DNA of 64,000 nucleotides from Siphonodentalium dalli (taxonomy: Eukaryota > Mollusca > Scaphopoda > Gadilida > Siphonodentaliidae): contig CP136063.1 in assembly GCA_032622095.1 (NCBI GenBank), forward strand, positions 266,719,426 through 266,783,425, in the 5' to 3' direction. The stretch's first letter is position 1, and every line of letters starts with the position of its first letter. Below, in pieces: positions 31,767 to 43,661 of this stretch. A program made the position numbers and the translations under genes. Below the pieces are notes generated by a model. That model was not told the origin of the DNA, did not search any database, and was given only the letters and a program-made list of their open reading frames with translations.

Positions 31767-33337
31767 CTACGTAACCAAATAATAGCACAACCAATAATAC
31801 ATGCCAAGTTAGATTTCGGAACAGTTAACATGAAATATGTACCTTGATATTATTGGTTGTGCTATTATTTAGCATGTGTTGACTTTTTAATATTATTATA
31901 TGTAATGTTAATATTTGTGTATTATTTATGGACATTGAAAATTGTTGATTGTGAGTCATATTGAAGTAGGAAGACAATGCGACTTTGGGTCTATATGTAT
32001 TAACGTTGCCTGTTTGCAATTTCGAATATTCGTCAATCCCTTTCAGCAGATCTTGACTTGCATGGTTACGAAGCTATTCGATAATTCATCATAGTTTTTC
32101 AAGCATAAATGATTGTGTTATACGCGTCTTTCTTTCTCAAGTGCGTACATAATACTAAACTATATATATAATTTACAATACTGAAAGCCATGTTGGATTG
32201 AAGCCTAGAATTGTTTGTTTTTTTTAATTTTTTTTTAAAATAATATCGCTTCTCTTTCGAGTAATATATTTGATATCCACTATTAATGACAACTTTTATA
32301 TCTGATTTCAAATCTTCAAACACGATGCGAAATATGTGACAATTTGTGCCGTGTACCTTTAAAACAGTTTGTATACGATCATTTGTTGACAACATTGCAT
32401 CAGGGATAAAAACAAAACTTCTAACTCGACGTATACCATAATTATATATTCCGGACTTGGAAAAAAATATTACTCATTAGTCAGCCGGATATGTTCTATT
32501 TCCAAGCGAGATGCATGCAACATTACGCAGCGACTTTGTTTTTTTGTCAGTGAGACTTGAAACGTGGCATACTGTAGTTATAAATAACTAAGGCCGCGAC
32601 ACGTAATACTTGGTTTTATGCCGAGTTTATCAATAGATAGAATTGAGCAACTATTTGACAATCTTCCACCACACAGTATATGTAATAAGATAGTGTGTTT
32701 GACGGGCAAAGTTAGAAGTTTTAAATCTAAACCTCCGTAATATCAAAGTATAAGTATTTCATTTTTCACTTTTCTTAAATGTGACTTGGCAGGTATTATT
32801 GATTGTTCTATTATTTAGCATGTGTTGTAGACTTTTTAATATTCTTATATGTAAAATTAATATTTGTGTATTATTTATGGACATTGCGAATTGTTGATTG
32901 TGATTCATATTTAAGTAGGAAAAACTTTGTGTCTATATGTATTAACTTTGAATGTTCGCTATTTCGAATATTCGTCAATCCCTGTCAGCAGATAGCTGAT
33001 TTTGACTTTCATGGTTACGAAGCTCTTCGATATTTATCAGATTTTTCCAAATATAAAGAATGTGTTTTATTGCACACCCAATGGCTTATTTTTGAGAAAT
33101 ACAGCAAAATACAGAAGATGTAAAAACGTTCAAACAAATTTGTATTGTTCTTGAACGATACAAACCGATTATGTCAACAACGTCGTTGACGACATCAACT
33201 TTAACAGAACATTTCTTTACTAAATTATGACGTATACAGTCTACGTTAAGCGAACGTTCGTTCAATTAAATAAAACAATATCGACCTAAATGTTAGTATG
33301 TTACAAGCTACAATCTTCAGATTGTGCAATAAACACA

Positions 33338-33480
33338 GAACAACCCAGTTTTGTGAAATGTTAACGTTATTGCACGAGTTTGTCGTGTCGTGGGGTAAAA
33401 TTCGAACCTCCAATTCTCGTTTTACCATCACGTCTCAACAAACTCGCCCAATAACGTTAACCAGCTCACACACTTGTGTC
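33338..33480. repeat. Hairpin module, copy 2
   Basis: Second copy of the hairpin at 28720-28867: GTTAACGTTATTGCACGAGT pairs with ACTCGCCCAATAACGTTAAC. More mismatches are present than in copy 1. It lies in unit 4 of the ~0.95-kb repeat. Confidence 0.7.
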
Positions 33481-34600
33481 GCGTATGAAACATTACTAAG
33501 CTATTCTATATAATTTACAATACTCAAGGCGGTGGTGGGTTGAAACCTGGAATTGTTTTTTTTTTTTTAAAAGAATATTGCTTCTCTTTCGAATGATATT
33601 TTCTATATCCACTATAAATGACAACTTTGATATCTGATTTCAAATCTTCAAACACGTTGCGAAATATGTGGCAATTTGTGCCGTGTAACTTTAAAACTGA
33701 TTTTTGTACGCCCATCTATTAACAACATTCCACGAGGGATGTTTAGATTAAAAAAACAACTTCTAACTCGACCTGTCAAGCATTACAGACTTTTGTTTTT
33801 TATCCCGAGTCGGAAAACATATTACTCATTAGTCAGCCATCTATTATATTTTGAAATGAAGTTCGTGCAACATTTCGCAGCGACGTTTTAGTCAGTGAGA
33901 CCTGAAACTGGGCATACTGTAGGCCGCGACACGTGCGCATGCGCAATACTCGGTTTTATGTGGAGTTTATCAATTGACTAAAATTGTGCAACCATTCTAT
34001 AGAATCTTCCGCCAGACAGTATATAATAACATAGTCTGTTTGATGGGCAGAGTTAGAAGTCTTAAAACTAAACCTCCGTAATACCAAAAGTATACGTATT
34101 TAATTTTTCACTTTCCTGAAATCTTACTTGGCAGGTATTATTTGTTCTATTATATAGCACGTGTTGTAAATTTTTGGATATTATTATATATAAAATTAGC
34201 ATTTGTGTATGATTTATGAACATTGCGAATGATTGACTGTTCAAGTCAGAAGAAAATGCGACTTTGGGACAATGTATGTGTGTATTAACTTTGAATGTTC
34301 GCTATTTTGAATATTCGTCAATCCTTGTCAGCAGATGAATGGCTGACCTTGACTTGCATTGTTTCACAGCTCTTCGAAAATTTCTCCGATATATGAATGA
34401 GTTATGCGCATCATTCTCCCATCGTTTACTTACTCAAATTGAACCCTTGGTGAGTTGAAACCTGGATTAAAAAAAATATGTATATTTATTGTTTGTTAAT
34501 ATATAGTTTTATATCCAGTTTCAATGACAACGCATTGCTATCTGATTTCAGATCTTAAAACGTATTGCGAAATGTGTGGTAAATTGTGTCACAACAAGTT

Positions 34601-36083
34601 GAATTCATTGTTCACATCATACGGATATATATTAGTTCACCAATGTAATATAGAAACAGTAAACTCATTGTGTATTTTACTATGAATTAACTTTTTCGAT
34701 TTGGCGAGAGAAACACACCCTCATGTACGATTATGCATGTCTACGACAGGAAAACTGTTTTGAATAGCTATATACAAGATAGTAATAATGAAGTAAATGT
34801 CTGGCGCTGGTCTATACAAAGAAGGAAACCGAAAGACTTTTAATCCCAGATGGTCGCCAAAGTGACACGCAACCATGGATATTTCGCAACCTTTCAGTTA
34901 TATGCTCATGATCGACCACAGTGTGAAATATAGACCGATCACATGTCATGGGACAAGCTTATTCATTATGGGTCGTCGTTTTGGCGGCGATTATAATTTT
35001 AGACATGATATAACAATATATGTTCAATACGGCCACCATACTGGAAACGATCTTAGATTGTGTACCTGGTAGCTATTATAGTTTTGTCTTAATGGCATGA
35101 CATTCTTACTGGATATGTGTTTCATCCATGTTACTGAATGAATTGCACCTCGATACCAGTACCATATTAGTACACGTTACAAGTTAGATGTACATGTAAG
35201 AGTGGCTAAACCTGGCTTTGGTGTTGTGTTGAACCGACCGTTCGATTCACTGAAAGACGATACTATATCAAATTATATTAAAACCGTATGATTCCTATTT
35301 AAACAATTAAGCAATACATGTGTTCTAAAAAATACTATATTATATGACTGCACCTCGAGTGAAAATGGCGATTGTGTGCTTGGTTTCTATGAGTTTGTTT
35401 GCATGGATGTATATTTAGATAGACATATTTATTAAGATATAAGATAGTACAAACTGGAACATGGTTTCTGTTACAAATTGTGAAGTAATAGTAATGAAAA
35501 AATATATATAATGAAAAACAGTGGTGAATGTGCATCCAAACTATGGTTGAAAGTGTTGTCTTCGTATGTCATTCAAGAGTTATCTATCCTGCCAATGCAA
35601 TACAATATAAAATAACTGCTCCTTTGCTCGCGCATTTTGTGTAATTATAAATATATTTATTCCTTGCTGTCCTATATTGTTGTTATTACATATATTGTTA
35701 GAGTATGCAAAGATTAAGAATATACAAATCTTACTTAGAGTTGAAGGGTTGATTTGGCCGTGGTTCGGGAACATTAAACAATAAGAGTCCGTAGCTTTTG
35801 ATAACTTTATATGTATATAAGTCTATCTTGATAAACACAGCAAGCATCGTTATAGGTGAACAGAGGTGTTGGCGGTTCGGCGGTCGGAGAGAGAGTTTCT
35901 CGGTATTTCTCGACACTAGTAGTTATTACAACGTATGGTGTATCATGCGTCCAAATAAGGTCTGAGGTATCATGATACACATGTCTGTGACGTGTATCAT
36001 ATCATTGTTTACTATAGAAGGATAGTGGTCTGATACTCCCTCACGTATACAATTGTAGCTACCAGTCACAGCCAATTTAAAAT
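34601..36083. other. No gene convincingly seen
   Basis: AT-rich DNA. A 65-codon ATG frame at 34875-35072 in a CCATGG context (MDISQPFSYML...) has no recognisable motif; I do not call it. Two short TATCATGATACACA/GTGTATCAT inverted stretches occur at about 35970-36000. Confidence 0.35.
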
Positions 36084-36368
36084 ATGATCTTATTAATTAT
36101 GCTTGTATCCATTATATCATTTATATCTCGATGTGCTGTGTTTATCTATACAATTAACCCTAGCATTACAATCCCTGGGGAAAGGAAGATTGTCATAGAT
36201 TTGGGAAAACATATAACAATAAATATACTATCTTCTGTACTATCGGACACAGCACGTTTCCAGGATAGATCACTCTTGACAACCCTACGAATACAACACC
36301 TTTCACCAAACGAAATATGTAGTATAGTATGTTATAAAGTATTAAGTGTGAGTGTAAGATATATATAA
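36084..36368 (+). CDS. Hypothetical small secreted or membrane protein
   Basis: A 94-residue frame starting with ATG. The first ~22 residues (MILLIMLVSIISFISRCAV) are strongly hydrophobic, like a signal peptide. The remainder is mixed, has two Cys close to the C-terminus, and matches no family that I know. A poly(A) signal AATAAA lies at 36405, 37 bases after the stop, which is well placed. No upstream exon or promoter is identified. It might be a genuine short gene or a chance frame in AT-rich DNA; I favour neither strongly. Confidence 0.28.
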   Translation: MILLIMLVSIISFISRCAVFIYTINPSITIPGERKIVIDLGKHITINILSSVLSDTARFQDRSLLTTLRIQHLSPNEICSIVCYKVLSVSVRYI

Positions 36369-36601
36369 TGTTTGTAATTATTCATTTGCTGTTTCTTTTT
36401 TTTCAATAAAAGCTTATTTTAAAAATGAATTGGGTTGAGTTTTCTTGTCCCAACAATTCAGAAGCATCAAGTCTTTCGTATCCAATCGTTCGAAGAACAC
36501 TGAGCCGTTGTGACTAATTGCAGCCCTGGCGAGACAAGACCGGACCACCCCTGTGGTGAGTTTTGTGAATATATAGCAATGGTATATAGTTCCACATAAT
36601 C

Positions 36602-37779
36602 CAGGGGGGGGGGGTCGGAAAAAAATTCCAGACACGTATGCTACTTTTTTGCCGATGACCACTTTTTGGACCCACCCACCCTCAACCCCAAATTGTTTTC
36701 CATTTCATAGAGTTTTTTCCAGCCATGTTGTGACACCCACCCCCTTGTGGAACGCAAAACACAAACATACAGAGAAAACCAGGACAAAACCTCCTACATT
36801 GAGATTCAGTGAATCTAGTAATGAACAGCAAGACTGGTCTCTAGCAGTATATTCTTGACTGCAGTGGATTTTGTCCCTAGAAACATGTAGGTGGTTGAAT
36901 AGTCTGCTTACGATCTAGAGCACAAATAATGGTGAATACATTAACATACCCCAGCTGATCATTCAGTCACTTGGCAAAATCATAGTAAAAACAATATAGC
37001 TGAGTGTCCAAGAAAGAAAAAAAGAAAAAATCTTTAATTTCTCACAAAATACCGAGCTTCCAAAGTTTACAATAAAATTTTGACAAAATATGACAAACAG
37101 GATAGAGTTATTCCACTTGATTCCAATTGATTCATGGTCAGGACTGGTTAGGAATTTTATAACGTTCACAGTTTATCTTGTATGAATTCAGGAATCTTGT
37201 ATGAGTTCAGAAAAGGCACTATTTCTATTGGACTGCTCAAGTGTAGCATGTGAGAGTAAAGCATATAATAAAAAACAAACCTACACTTTTAGTAGAAACC
37301 TGTATTAACTCATTCATGACTACATGAGATTGTGAATTGTTACCATTTTCTATCTCCTTTGTCACATATGAGATAATTGTGTTATCCACTCACAAGTCTA
37401 GGTATGTTACATGTTTTTTTCTTTATACATCAGTGTTTAATGTCCATGTTTGACCAGATTTGGCTTTAAATTTATTTTTTTAAAGTTATCCTTATTTTAT
37501 GTTAATTACATAGAATACTGCATGGGCGATTCAGCTGCATTAAGAATAATTTCCATTGTCTTAAAGAGGCACAAACCAACATCCAATGGCCCTAGCGTGT
37601 TTAGTGTTGCTGCAGTTCCTTATTATTGAGTTCTTAGTGTTACAAACCAGTACAAACTAGTAAATATCCAATAAAAGGTGTGAAGGAAAAAAATAATTTT
37701 GTCACGGAAAAAATTGCTTTGGGCTTATTTTGACACCCACCACCCCCAGCATACGTGTCGGAAAGCAAAATCCCCCCTG
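36602..37779. mobile_element. hAT-like non-autonomous element, 1,178 bp
   Basis: Tips CAGGGGGG and CCCCCCTG are flanked by the 7-bp direct duplication CATAATC (36595-36601 and 37780-37786). The arms extend imperfectly for about 45 bp, sharing ACACGTATGC / GCATACGTGT. Transposons of the hAT group usually make 8-bp duplications, so one base may have mutated. The interior (37-37.7 kb) is AT-rich with no transposase. A Helitron-like copy begins only 7 bp beyond its right flank. Confidence 0.72.
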
Positions 37780-37792
37780 CATAATCTATCTA

Positions 37793-38428
37793 TCTCATAT
37801 ATATTTTGAAGACCTCTGTCTGTCTGTCTGTCTGCCTGTTTGTTTGTATGTTTGTCATTAATACAAATCTACGATTCTCGACCGATCGGGACGAAACTTG
37901 GTACGTGTGTGTAGTTTGACCAGGCGGTGGACGTTGTCGTATTGGCGAGCCCGTGCGGCGCCCGCTTCGCGCATGCGCAGACGAGATCTCGGAAACGGGT
38001 GGAGCTATCGACTTGAAATTTCCTATGTGAATGTATCTTGCCCCGGATACGAATTTTATCGGGTCGCCGAGCCCGTGCGATGCCAGCTTCGCGCATGCGC
38101 AGACGAGATCTCGGAAACGGATGGAGCTATCGACTTGAAATTTGGTTTGTGAACGTATCTTGCCCCGGATACGAATTTGATCGGGTCACCGAGCCCGTGC
38201 GACGCCAGCTTCGCGCATGCGCAGACGAGATCTCGGAAACGGGTTGAGCTATCGACTTGAAATTTGTTATGTGAATGTATCTTGCCCCGGATACGAATTT
38301 TATCGGGTCGCCGAGCCCGTGCGACGTCAGCTTCGCGCATGCGCAGACCAGATCTCGGAAACGGGTGGGGCTGTCGACTTGAAATTTGGTTTTTGAATAG
38401 CCCGGACAACGTCGGGCTCATCGGCTAG
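37793..38428 (+). mobile_element. Non-autonomous Helitron-like element H1 (type I)
   Basis: It begins TCTCATATATATTTTGAAG after an A and ends CTAG. The CTAG is preceded by a hairpin, AGCCCG-gacaacgt-CGGGCT, seven to ten bases upstream. TC...CTRR ends with a 3' hairpin are the Helitron signature. Near the 5' end is a TGTCTG microsatellite. The centre holds about 3.5 copies of a 122-bp unit containing GCGCATGCGCAGACGAGATC. It has no Rep-helicase. Open frames across it exist on both strands because the unit has few stops; they are not genes. Confidence 0.83.
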
Positions 38429-39612
38429 TCTATCCTATATATTTTGAGACTTCGTATATGTGTGTGTGTGTGTGTACTTCATAGAATCCAAAACGCGTGT
38501 ACAGATTGAGATCAAATTTCGTATGTAAGTGTAAAATCCCACCGACACCGCCGTAATCGTGTTTTCGAGAAGCTCTGAGCACCCTTTATCCACTCCCAGT
38601 CATCGAAATCAGCTCAAACGGCACGGCCGGGGTTAATAACGTCATTATATATATATATGAAGTCAGAGTCTCCAAAGTTATACCGGAACAAACACGTGTT
38701 TACGTCGTCTTGGGGGTCCACGATGGGAGTCTGACTTCAATGCAATGTTATCGCTCGAAACACGTGTTTACTTCGTGTTGAGGTTCACGATGGGAGTCTG
38801 ACAATTGTTATCGCTCGAAATAGTACATTAGGACGGGAACGGCTGGACAGATTGAGCTCAAACTTCCTATCTAAAGGTAAAATATCACGTACGATGTCGT
38901 CCACGCGTTTTCCAGAAGCTCCGAGCACCCGTACTCCACTCCCAGTCATAAAAATCAGCTCAAACGGCACGGCCTGGGTTAATAACGTCATTATATATAT
39001 ATATACGAAGTCAACGTTATTAGCATCTGCATTGATTGCATTTCCTAGAACGCAACACGTGTTTTACGTCGTCTTGAGGTTCACGATGGGAGTCATTTCA
39101 ATGCAATGTTATCGCTCGAAACACGTGTTTACTTCGTGTTGAGGTTCACGATGGGAGTCTGACATTTCAATGCAATGTTATCGCTCGAAATATTATGCAG
39201 AAAGGCAGATCTCGGAAACGGGTGGAGCTATCGACCTGAAATTTGCTATGTGAATGTATCTTGCACCGGGTACAAATTTTATCGGGTCGCCGAGCCCATG
39301 CGACGCCCGTGCAGCGCATGCGCAGACGAGATCTCGGAAACGGGTGGAGCTATCGACTTGAAATTTGCTATGTGAATGTATCTTGGGCCGGGTACAAATT
39401 TGATCGGGTCGCCGAGCCCGTGCGACGCCAGCTTCGCGCATGCGCAGACCAGATCTCGGAAACGGGTGGAGCTACCGGGTACAATTTTTTCTTATTGAAA
39501 CGCGTGGAGCTAAAAATAAAAAAAAAATATAAACAAATGTCACAATTAACTCATTGAAAAACAAAAAATGTCATGTTTCGGACAAGCCGCCGGTGGCGGG
39601 CTACCCTGCTAG
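38429..39612 (+). mobile_element. Non-autonomous Helitron-like element H2 (type II)
   Basis: Starts TCTATCCTATATATTTTGAG directly after the CTAG of H1. It ends CTAG after a different 3' hairpin (AGCCGCC-ggt-GGCGGGCT), so it is a distinct family. A GTGTGTG run lies near the 5' end. The body has repeated TTATCGCTCGAAACACGTGT segments and, near 39200-39480, about two of the 122-bp units also found in type I. 1,184 bp. Confidence 0.8.
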
Positions 39613-40799
39613 TCTATACTATATATTTTGAGACTTCGTATATATATGTGTGTGTATATATGTGTGTACTTCATAGAATCCAAAACGCGTGTACAGATTG
39701 AGATCAAATTTTGTATGTAAGTGTAAAATCCCACCGACACCGCCGTAGATGTGTTTTCGAGAAGCCCTGAGCACCCTTTATCCACTCCCAGTCATCGAAA
39801 TCAGCTCAAACGGCACGGCCGGGGTTAATAACGTCATTATATATATATATGAAGTCAGAGTCTCCAAAGTTATACCGGAACAAACACGTGTTTACGTCGT
39901 CTTGGGGGTCCACGATGGGAGTCTGACTTCAATGCAATGTTATCGCTCGAAACACGTGTTTACTTCGTGTTGAGGTTCACGATGGGAGTCTGACAATTGT
40001 TATCGCTCGAAATAGTACATTAGGACGGGAACGGCTGGACAGATTGAGCTCAAACTTCCTATCTAAATGTAAAATACCACGTACGATGTCGTCCACGCGT
40101 TTTCCAGAAGCTCCGAGCACCCGTACTCCACTCCCAGTCATAAAAATCAGCTCAAACGGCACGGCCGGGGTTAATAACGTCATTATATATATATATACGA
40201 AGTCAACGTTATTAGCATCTGCATTGAGTGCATTTCCTAGAACGCAACATTTACGTCGTCTTGAGGTTCACGATGGGAGTCATTTCAATGCAATGTTATC
40301 GCTCGAAACACGTGTTTACTTCGTGTTGAGGTTCACGATGGGAGTCTGACATTTCAATGCAATGTTATCGCTCGAAATATTATGCAGAAAGGCAGATCTC
40401 GGAAACGGGTGGAGCTATCGACCTGAAATTTGCTATGTGAATGTATCTTGCACCGGGTACAAATTTTATCGGGTCGCCGAGCCCATGCGACGCCCGTGCA
40501 GCGCATGCGCAGACGAGATCTCGGAAACGGGTGGAGCTATCGACTTGAAATTTGCTATGTGAATGTATCTTGGGCCGGGTACAAATTTGATCGGGTCGCC
40601 GAGCCCGTGCGACGCCAGCTTCGCGCATGCGCAGACCAGATCTCGGAAACGGGTGGAGCTACCGGGTACAATTTTTTCTTATTGAAACGCGTGGAGCTAA
40701 AAATAAAAAAAAAATATAAACAAATGTCACAATTAACTCATTGAAAAACAAAAAATGTCATGTTTCGGACAAGCCGCCGGTGGCGGGCTACCCTGCTAG
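39613..40799 (+). mobile_element. Helitron-like element H3 (type II)
   Basis: 1,187 bp, directly following H2 head to tail and almost identical to H4. It begins TCTATACTATATATTTTGAG and ends in the GGCGGGCTACCCTGCTAG terminus. Its small differences from H2 include a missing ACACGTGT in the AACGCAACATTTACG stretch. Confidence 0.82.
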
Positions 40800-41990
40800 T
40801 CTATCTATACTATATATTTTGAGACTTCGTATATATATGTGTGTGTATATATGTGTGTACTTCATAGAATCCAAAACGCGTGTACAGATTGAGATCAAAT
40901 TTTGTATGTAAGTGTAAAATCCCACCGACACCGCCGTAGATGTGTTTTCGAGAAGCCCTGAGCACCCTTTATCCACTCCCAGTCATCGAAATCAGCTCAA
41001 ACGGCACGGCCGGGGTTAATAACGTCATTATATATATATATGAAGTCAGAGTCTCCAAAGTTATACCGGAACAAACACGTGTTTACGTCGTCTTGGGGGT
41101 CCACGATGGGAGTCTGACTTCAATGCAATGTTATCGCTCGAAACACGTGTTTACTTCGTGTTGAGGTTCACGATGGGAGTCTGACAATTGTTATCGCTCG
41201 AAATAGTACATTAGGACGGGAACGGCTGGACAGATTGAGCTCAAACTTCCTATCTAAATGTAAAATACCACGTACGATGTCGTCCACGCGTTTTCCAGAA
41301 GCTCCGAGCACCCGTACTCCACTCCCAGTCATAAAAATCAGCTCAAACGGCACGGCCGGGGTTAATAACGTCATTATATATATATATACGAAGTCAACGT
41401 TATTAGCATCTGCATTGAGTGCATTTCCTAGAACGCAACATTTACGTCGTCTTGAGGTTCACGATGGGAGTCATTTCAATGCAATGTTATCGCTCGAAAC
41501 ACGTGTTTACTTCGTGTTGAGGTTCACGATGGGAGTCTGACATTTCAATGCAATGTTATCGCTCGAAATATTATGCAGAAAGGCAGATCTCGGAAACGGG
41601 TGGAGCTATCGACCTGAAATTTGCTATGTGAATGTATCTTGCACCGGGTACAAATTTTATCGGGTCGCCGAGCCCATGCGACGCCCGTGCAGCGCATGCG
41701 CAGACGAGATCTCGGAAACGGGTGGAGCTATCGACTTGAAATTTGCTATGTGAATGTATCTTGGGCCGGGTACAAATTTGATCGGGTCGCCGAGCCCGTG
41801 CGACGCCAGCTTCGCGCATGCGCAGACCAGATCTCGGAAACGGGTGGAGCTACCGGGTACAATTTTTTCTTATTGAAACGCGTGGAGCTAAAAATAAAAA
41901 AAATATATAAACAAATGTCACAATTAACTCATTGAAAAACAAAAAATGTCATGTTTCGGACAAGCCGCTGGTGGCGGGCTACCCTGCTAG
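40800..41990 (+). mobile_element. Helitron-like element H4 (type II)
   Basis: 1,191 bp, head to tail with H3 and differing from it by only a few bases (an extra TCTA near the start, a C-to-T change in the 3' hairpin). Such near identity of neighbouring copies points to recent tandem amplification of the full element. Confidence 0.82.
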
Positions 41991-43053
41991 TCTATACTAT
42001 ATATTTTGAGACTTCGTATATATGTGTGTGTGTGTGTACTTCATAGAATCCAAAACGCGTGTACAGATTGAGATCAAATTTCGTATGTAAGTGTAAAATC
42101 CCACCGACACCGGCGTAGTCGTGTTTTCGAGAAGCTCTGATCACCCTTTATCCACTCCCAAATCACAGCAAAGGCACGGCGGGGGTTAATCAAGTGATTA
42201 TTTAATGAGCGTTTGTTTTTGACGCATCTCTATAAAGAGCGTCTGTTTCCCATTCAACGTTATTCGCATCTGCAGAGTTATACGGGAACGCAAACGTTAT
42301 CGCTCGAAATTTATTTCCTGCGAGCACGGATGGCGCGCTTTGTTTTTACAGTATATACCTTTGGTATATACCGAAATCATCCCAGATAAACACGAATATA
42401 GCATCAGATTTCTCCCCAGATATACCGTTATAAAGCTACTGGAATCTGCCAATCTACGGGAAATTCCAGGGAATGCCGATTGAGCTCAAACTTGCTACCT
42501 ACGGGAAGTGTCATATATATGAGTGTGTCCTTTATAGACTCTAACCTATTGAGCTCAAACTTGATAAATAAGAAATTAGCCACCAAGCCGTAAATATCAA
42601 CAACAACGATATTACTAAATACACGTTTTCGGCAATGTGAGAGTTTTCGGGGAGCCGTGATGCCAACAACAACGACCCGAAGACAGATTTCCCGACGGGA
42701 AGCGTTTGTTTTAAATTCAATGCAATGTTATCGTAGAGAGATTTCACGAAACAAAGAATGCGTTGTCTGTCGTTCCTAGGAAGGGGGGGGGGGATTTCTA
42801 CGGGTAAATTTTTCCGCCAGAAACAAAAAAATTAATTAAAACAATTTACAATTTAATTAAAACAATTTAAAATTAAAAAAAATTAACAATAAAAAAACAA
42901 TTCAGAAACAAAATATATTCAATTTAAAAAACATTAAATTCATATTCCAAAATAAAAAACAAAAATAAATAAAAACAAAATAATTACAAAAATGTCATGT
43001 TTCTGAAACAAAGCCATGGGACGAATGCCGCCAGTGGCGGGCTAACCTGCTAG
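41991..43053 (+). mobile_element. Helitron-like element H5 (type III)
   Basis: 1,063 bp. Its first ~200 bp match type II (TATATTTTGAGACTTCGTAT, ATCAAATTTCGTATGTAAGT), but the middle is diverged and ends in an A-rich tract. The 3' end is again hairpin (GCCGCC-agt-GGCGGGC) plus CTAG. It carries no 122-bp units. Confidence 0.7.
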
Positions 43054-43250
43054 TCTATTATATATTTTGGAACTTCTGCCTGTATGTATGTATGTATGTA
43101 TGTATGTGTTATAGACTCAAAAACTGCTCGACCGATCCCACTCAAATTTGGTATGTAGACCTTCTTTGACCCCGGGAACAACTTGGGCGGGTCCAATTCG
43201 CGTCCGACCGTGTCCTTGACATTGAACTCGCTCATATACGCTCATACAGG
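43054..43250 (+). mobile_element. 5' fragment of a Helitron-like element (H6)
   Basis: TCTATTATATATTTTGGAAC follows the CTAG of H5, then a TGTATGTATG microsatellite and CTCGACCGATCCCACTCAAATTTGG, which parallels the 5' part of type I copies. No hairpin or CTRR end is found before the LINE remnant, so the 3' part is lost. The right boundary is approximate. Confidence 0.55.
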
Positions 43251-43640
43251 CAATATTCGACGTTGTGACACTTTGTCAGCTTTCAAGCGAGAGCTAAAGA
43301 CACACCGTTTCCGTCTGTGCTTCAAATTGCAACAGACAAATAAAAAACAGTAGATTAATCTACTGTTTTTTATTTGTCTGCTGCAATTATGCATCCACTT
43401 CTTAGGTTCAAACCAGATATTTAAGTGCAATGACTTTTATTTGAGTTTTAATTATTTTTTATCACTGTGTATAGTTTTAACGACTCACTTTTAAAAAAAT
43501 CTCCTACTCCGTATTTTAAATTCCTTGTTGTTGACCAATTGTTTTTTATTGTGAATTTTTGTGTACCTTTTTATGTAAAGCGCATTGAAACTAATTGATG
43601 TCTAATGCGTTTTTAAATGTATATATAATAATAATGTTTA
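43251..43640 (+). pseudogene. LINE 3'-end remnant
   Basis: Bases about 43258-43330 translate to a C-terminal stretch typical of LINE reverse transcriptases (TLSAFKRELKTHRFR). The stretch TATGTAAAGCGCATTGAAACT at about 43573 resembles LINE 3' UTR tails. The catalytic domains are absent. A perfect 48-bp palindrome sits at the end of the coding remnant. The clade cannot be fixed; CR1-like or RTE-like are possible. Confidence 0.5.
43333..43380. repeat. Perfect 48-bp palindrome
   Basis: CAGACAAATAAAAAACAGTA followed by GATTAATC and then the exact reverse complement, with no spacer and no mismatch. It lies at the stop-codon region of the LINE remnant. It could form a cruciform or mark an inverted duplication during repair. 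Confidence 0.92.
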
Positions 43641-43661
43641 TTGACCGGAATAACGAGTATA

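Larger units (their letters stand above)
24311..34600 (+). repeat. Five degenerate copies of a ~0.95-kb unit
   Basis: Shared landmarks occur in the same order. TGAGACYTGAAACG-type sequence lies at about 24480, 27573, 30434, 32551 and 33896. GACTTTTTAATATTATTATATG-type sequence lies at about 26913, 28245, 31876, 32829 and 34162. The sequence around CGTCAATCCCTGTCAGCAGA also recurs. Where no other element intervenes, as between the third and fourth copies, the spacing is about 950 bp. Copies run approximately 24311-27395, 27396-29150, 29151-32390, 32391-33715 and 33716-34600. They differ by 10-20% and by large insertions listed separately. There is no coding frame common to the copies. The nature of the unit is unknown. 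Confidence 0.8.

Noticed and set aside
36414-36662. 82-codon minus-strand frame
   Set aside because: It overlaps the hAT-like left end and the downstream sequence of the candidate small ORF; no motif recognised.
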